This document shows, piece after piece, positions 61,975 through 64,000 of a stretch of 64,000 nucleotides of DNA; positions within the stretch are counted from its first letter, which is position 1, and every line of letters begins with the position of its first letter. The translations under genes were made by a program, and so were the position numbers. The stretch is from Eggerthella sp. (GTDB taxonomy: Bacteria > Actinomycetota > Coriobacteriia > Coriobacteriales > Eggerthellaceae). The DNA lies in NCBI GenBank assembly GCA_030540085.1, contig JAUNWY010000001.1:89480-153479 (forward strand). The letters run 5' to 3'. The notes under the pieces were generated by a model, which was not told the origin of the DNA, did no database searches, and worked only from the letters and a program-made list of their open reading frames with translations.

Positions 61975-63531
61975 TCAGCAGCCTCCATGTGGGGCGGGAT
62001 GCAATTCCTTGTGCGCAAAGGCGTAGTAGTAGAAGCCCAAGAAAAAGGCGGCGAACAACCATGTCAGCGGATAAATGGCAGCAATTCCCACCAGACCAAG
62101 CCTACAATGCTGAACGAGGAGCAGAAGCATCAGACGCATCGCAACAAAGCAGAACAGCGTTATCAGGGTTGCCTCTTTCGCTTTGCCGATACCGCGGCAA
62201 ACACCCGCATACACCTCGATAAATGTATAGATCCAGTAGAACGGGAACGAGACCAACACGACCAATCCACCAGCGGCGACTACCTCAGCATTCTGGTCGA
62301 AGAGCGCCACAACTGAAAACCGGAAAGCAAGAAGTGCTACAGCCGCTACAACCGCAAAAGCCACGCCAAGCGCAATGCAACAGCGGACCCCGCGATGAAC
62401 CCGCCAATGATATTTGGCCCCTACGTTTTGCGCTGCCAACACCGTTGTCGTCTGGCCCAAGGCCACCAAAGGCGCATAGATGAGCGTTTCAATTTTGAAG
62501 TACGCCGTGAAGGCAGCAACATTCGTCTCCCCTGTGGCATTGATGGCCACTTGAATCAACATATTGGAAAGGGTGACGCACAAGGCCTGAATCGCGACGG
62601 GGAAACCAACAGTAAAGATTTCTTTGGCAATTGCGAAATCCATGCAGATAAGCGCTTTGCCCAAACGGGCTGCGGGCTGGGCTGCGGGTTTCGCCGCAGA
62701 CTGGGTCACGGGCCTCGTCGTGAGCTGGTTCGCGGGCCCCGTCTCGGGCTGGGCTGCAACACCCGTCGCTGACCGCGACGCAAGCCGCGACTCAGACTCC
62801 TGCGCCGGCCGCATCGCAAGATCCGCCGCAAGCCCTGTCGTCGGCCGAATCGCAGAACGACCCTTCAGCATCGACTTAGCGCGCAGAAACGCGAACAGAA
62901 ACGCAACGCCCTGAGAAAAGAACGTCGCCCACGCCACGCCATCGATGCCAAGCCCCAGGACCAGAAGTGCCACCGCATCGAGGGTAACGTTGACGATTCC
63001 ACCAACGATCTGGGCATATAAAGGCGTTCGCGAATCACCTATTCCCCGCAAGCAGGAAGCAACATTGTCGTAAAGAGCAATAAAAGGAAGCGCCAGAAAA
63101 TAGATGCGCAGGTAGGAAAGAGCACGATCATGCACAGATTCAGGAACAGCCATGAGCCCCACCAGCGCATCCGAGCAGACAATCCCCACAACACAAAACA
63201 GAGCGCCCATAAGCAACGCAAGAAAAACCGAGGTGCCAAAAACCCGGCGAAGCCCCTCTTCGTCTTTTGCGCCGTGTTTCGACGCAACAAGGACATTGGA
63301 GCCAACCGAAAAGCCGGAAAGGAAGCTCACCACGCACGTTACCGCAAGGGACGATGCTCCAATGGCAGCAATTCCCGCCGTGCCTTCAACGTTTCCGGCA
63401 AAGAGCGCATCGGTGGCAGAATACAAAAGCTGCACCAAGTTGGCACACAACAAGGGGAGGGCGAAGCAGGCAACGTTTTTCGCCATGTTTCCCCTGGTGA
63501 AGTCTACTGTTTTCACCACTCCGCCCTTCAT
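61975..63531 (-). CDS. MATE family efflux transporter with an in-frame repeat insertion
   Basis: About 518 residues, twelve helices, DinF/NorM-like, exporting drugs or metabolites by Na+ or H+ antiport. N-terminal MAKNVACFALPLLCANLVQLLYSATDALFAG and LRGIGDSRTPL are typical, and VCRGIGKAKEATL repeats the motif in the second half. Between helices 6 and 7 the cytoplasmic loop carries a 64-residue low-complexity stretch made of eight 8-residue units (for example NQLTTRPV, TQSAAKPA, AQPAARLG) that the family normally lacks. An ATG at 63531 with weak upstream AAAGAAA is used; a TTG one codon upstream is also possible. Confidence 0.87.
   Translation of the reverse strand: MKGGVVKTVDFTRGNMAKNVACFALPLLCANLVQLLYSATDALFAGNVEGTAGIAAIGASSLAVTCVVSFLSGFSVGSNVLVASKHGAKDEEGLRRVFGTSVFLALLMGALFCVVGIVCSDALVGLMAVPESVHDRALSYLRIYFLALPFIALYDNVASCLRGIGDSRTPLYAQIVGGIVNVTLDAVALLVLGLGIDGVAWATFFSQGVAFLFAFLRAKSMLKGRSAIRPTTGLAADLAMRPAQESESRLASRSATGVAAQPETGPANQLTTRPVTQSAAKPAAQPAARLGKALICMDFAIAKEIFTVGFPVAIQALCVTLSNMLIQVAINATGETNVAAFTAYFKIETLIYAPLVALGQTTTVLAAQNVGAKYHWRVHRGVRCCIALGVAFAVVAAVALLAFRFSVVALFDQNAEVVAAGGLVVLVSFPFYWIYTFIEVYAGVCRGIGKAKEATLITLFCFVAMRLMLLLLVQHCRLGLVGIAAIYPLTWLFAAFFLGFYYYAFAHKELHPAPHGGC
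62659..62850 (-). repeat. 24-bp in-frame tandem repeat, eight units, inside the MATE gene
   Basis: Exactly 192 bp. The minus-strand translation divides into IRPTTGLA, ADLAMRPA, QESESRLA, SRSATGVA, AQPETGPA, NQLTTRPV, TQSAAKPA and AQPAARLG. The units are diverged but the length is kept at 24. Confidence 0.85.
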
Positions 63532-63838
63532 CAACTATTTCTTTGCCGTCGGTGCGCTTGGCGAAGCCGACGGCTTTCACCGCCGCGTCCGTCATTGTCA
63601 TTTCCGCGAATGCCCTCTGGGAAAAGCACCTGAACAACTGCGACGCTTCGGCTTCGTGGGGCGCAATACGCTGCGAAGTCCCGATCCCAAATCGCCCGGG
63701 CCATTTCGGCACTAGGGCCAAAGCTCGCAATACGCTGCGGAGCCCAGCCTCGAAACGCCAAGGTCTCCTCAGCGCCAAAAGTCAAAGCGCCCAGTCCGTT
63801 TCAGCCCCTCGACCCCAAAACGCCCAAGCTCAAACCCC
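63532..63838. repeat. intergenic region with a 64-bp spaced degenerate repeat
   Basis: CGCAATACGCTGCG lies at 63662-63675 and 63726-63739 with similar following AG-CC-rich DNA. Weaker copies with CAAARCGCCCA continue to about 63825. No gene was seen. Confidence 0.5.
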
Positions 63839-64000
63839 TCAATCCAAACCACTGAGGGAAAACACGGAACTCATCAGCTTTTTCGCACAGGCGCTTTGAG
63901 GGTTGGCAACCACATTTTCAGTGGGGCCGCATTCAACAACTCCCCCTTCATCAAGCACCAGGAGCCTATCGGCAAGCTCCGACACAAGCGCCAAATCGTG
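63839..64000 (-). CDS. C-terminal part of a peptide/nickel-type ABC transporter ATPase
   Basis: The minus strand from the window edge reads HDLALVSELADRLLVLDEG, then VVECGPTENVVANPQS and AKKLMSSV, to a TGA at 63839-63841. The H-loop His of an ABC ATPase followed by xDRLLVLxxGxxVExG and the xxNPQxxxxKKLM tail fits the Opp/Dpp/Nik ATPase family. It is cut by the window end, so the main motifs are not visible. It is the last gene before the MATE transporter on the same strand. Confidence 0.8.
   Translation of the reverse strand, partial: HDLALVSELADRLLVLDEGGVVECGPTENVVANPQSACAKKLMSSVFSLSGLD

Overview
The window reads as chromosomal DNA from a GC-rich, anaerobic, Gram-positive-type actinobacterium, most likely class Coriobacteriia, family Eggerthellaceae. 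This is inferred from gene content and style: LuxR-type regulators (one fused to a membrane domain), an NRAMP-related Mg transporter of the kind known from Eggerthella lenta, an LPxTG surface protein, and strong AGGAGG-type ribosome binding sites with frequent TTG and GTG starts. I cannot name genus or species. No prophage, insertion sequence, CRISPR array or rRNA was seen.

Layout. 1-6.5 kb: ABC permease of the FtsX type, a WecA/MraY-like phosphoglycosyltransferase, a family 2 glycosyltransferase, and a decayed tail-to-tail copy of the tauE 3' end. 6.5-14.4 kb: TauE/SafE permease, MurB, two small membrane proteins, an MFS carrier, a Gfo/Idh/MocA oxidoreductase and a LuxR regulator. 14.5-17.7 kb: LPxTG repeat protein and M20 amidohydrolase. 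18.0-25.2 kb: an L-rhamnose operon, pyk-rhaB-rhaA-rhaD-rhaM-MFS, with pyruvate kinase overlapping rhaB. 25.2-29.1 kb: a gene-poor stretch with repeats, an orphan nuclease-like gene and tRNA-Arg. 29.2-31.8 kb: MgtE-N/CBS sensor plus NRAMP-related Mg transporter. 32.4-37.3 kb: membrane LuxR, 5-formyl-THF cyclo-ligase, HdeD-like protein and NhaC-type antiporter. 37.7-44.3 kb: citrate synthase, shikimate/quinate dehydrogenase, CoA-transferase, MFS carrier and tRNA-Thr. 44.6-52.2 kb: GT28-like glycosyltransferase, HMA protein, ABC exporter and a complete polar amino acid ABC uptake system. 53.6-60.6 kb: SDR, one-piece L-serine dehydratase, heavy-metal P-type ATPase with divergent TetR, and a sodium:solute symporter. 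62-64 kb: MATE transporter and the end of a peptide/nickel-type ABC ATPase.

The most unusual content is in the intergenic DNA. A previously unfamiliar interspersed element occurs five times (about 25.6, 27.7, 39.5, 52.8 and 61.5 kb). Each copy is 240-241 bp and has five copies of a core like TGGCAAGATTCGCGC, two in one orientation and three in the other. The centre is exactly 78 bp in all five copies, and the outer cores sit at fixed steps of about 60/61 bp on one side and 41 then 61 bp on the other. One copy lies in reverse orientation and keeps the same asymmetric spacing. In addition, nearly every long intergenic region carries its own local degenerate tandem repeat (17/18, 23, 34, 47, 56, 64 bp and others). 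One such repeat, 8 units of 24 bp, sits in frame inside the MATE gene.
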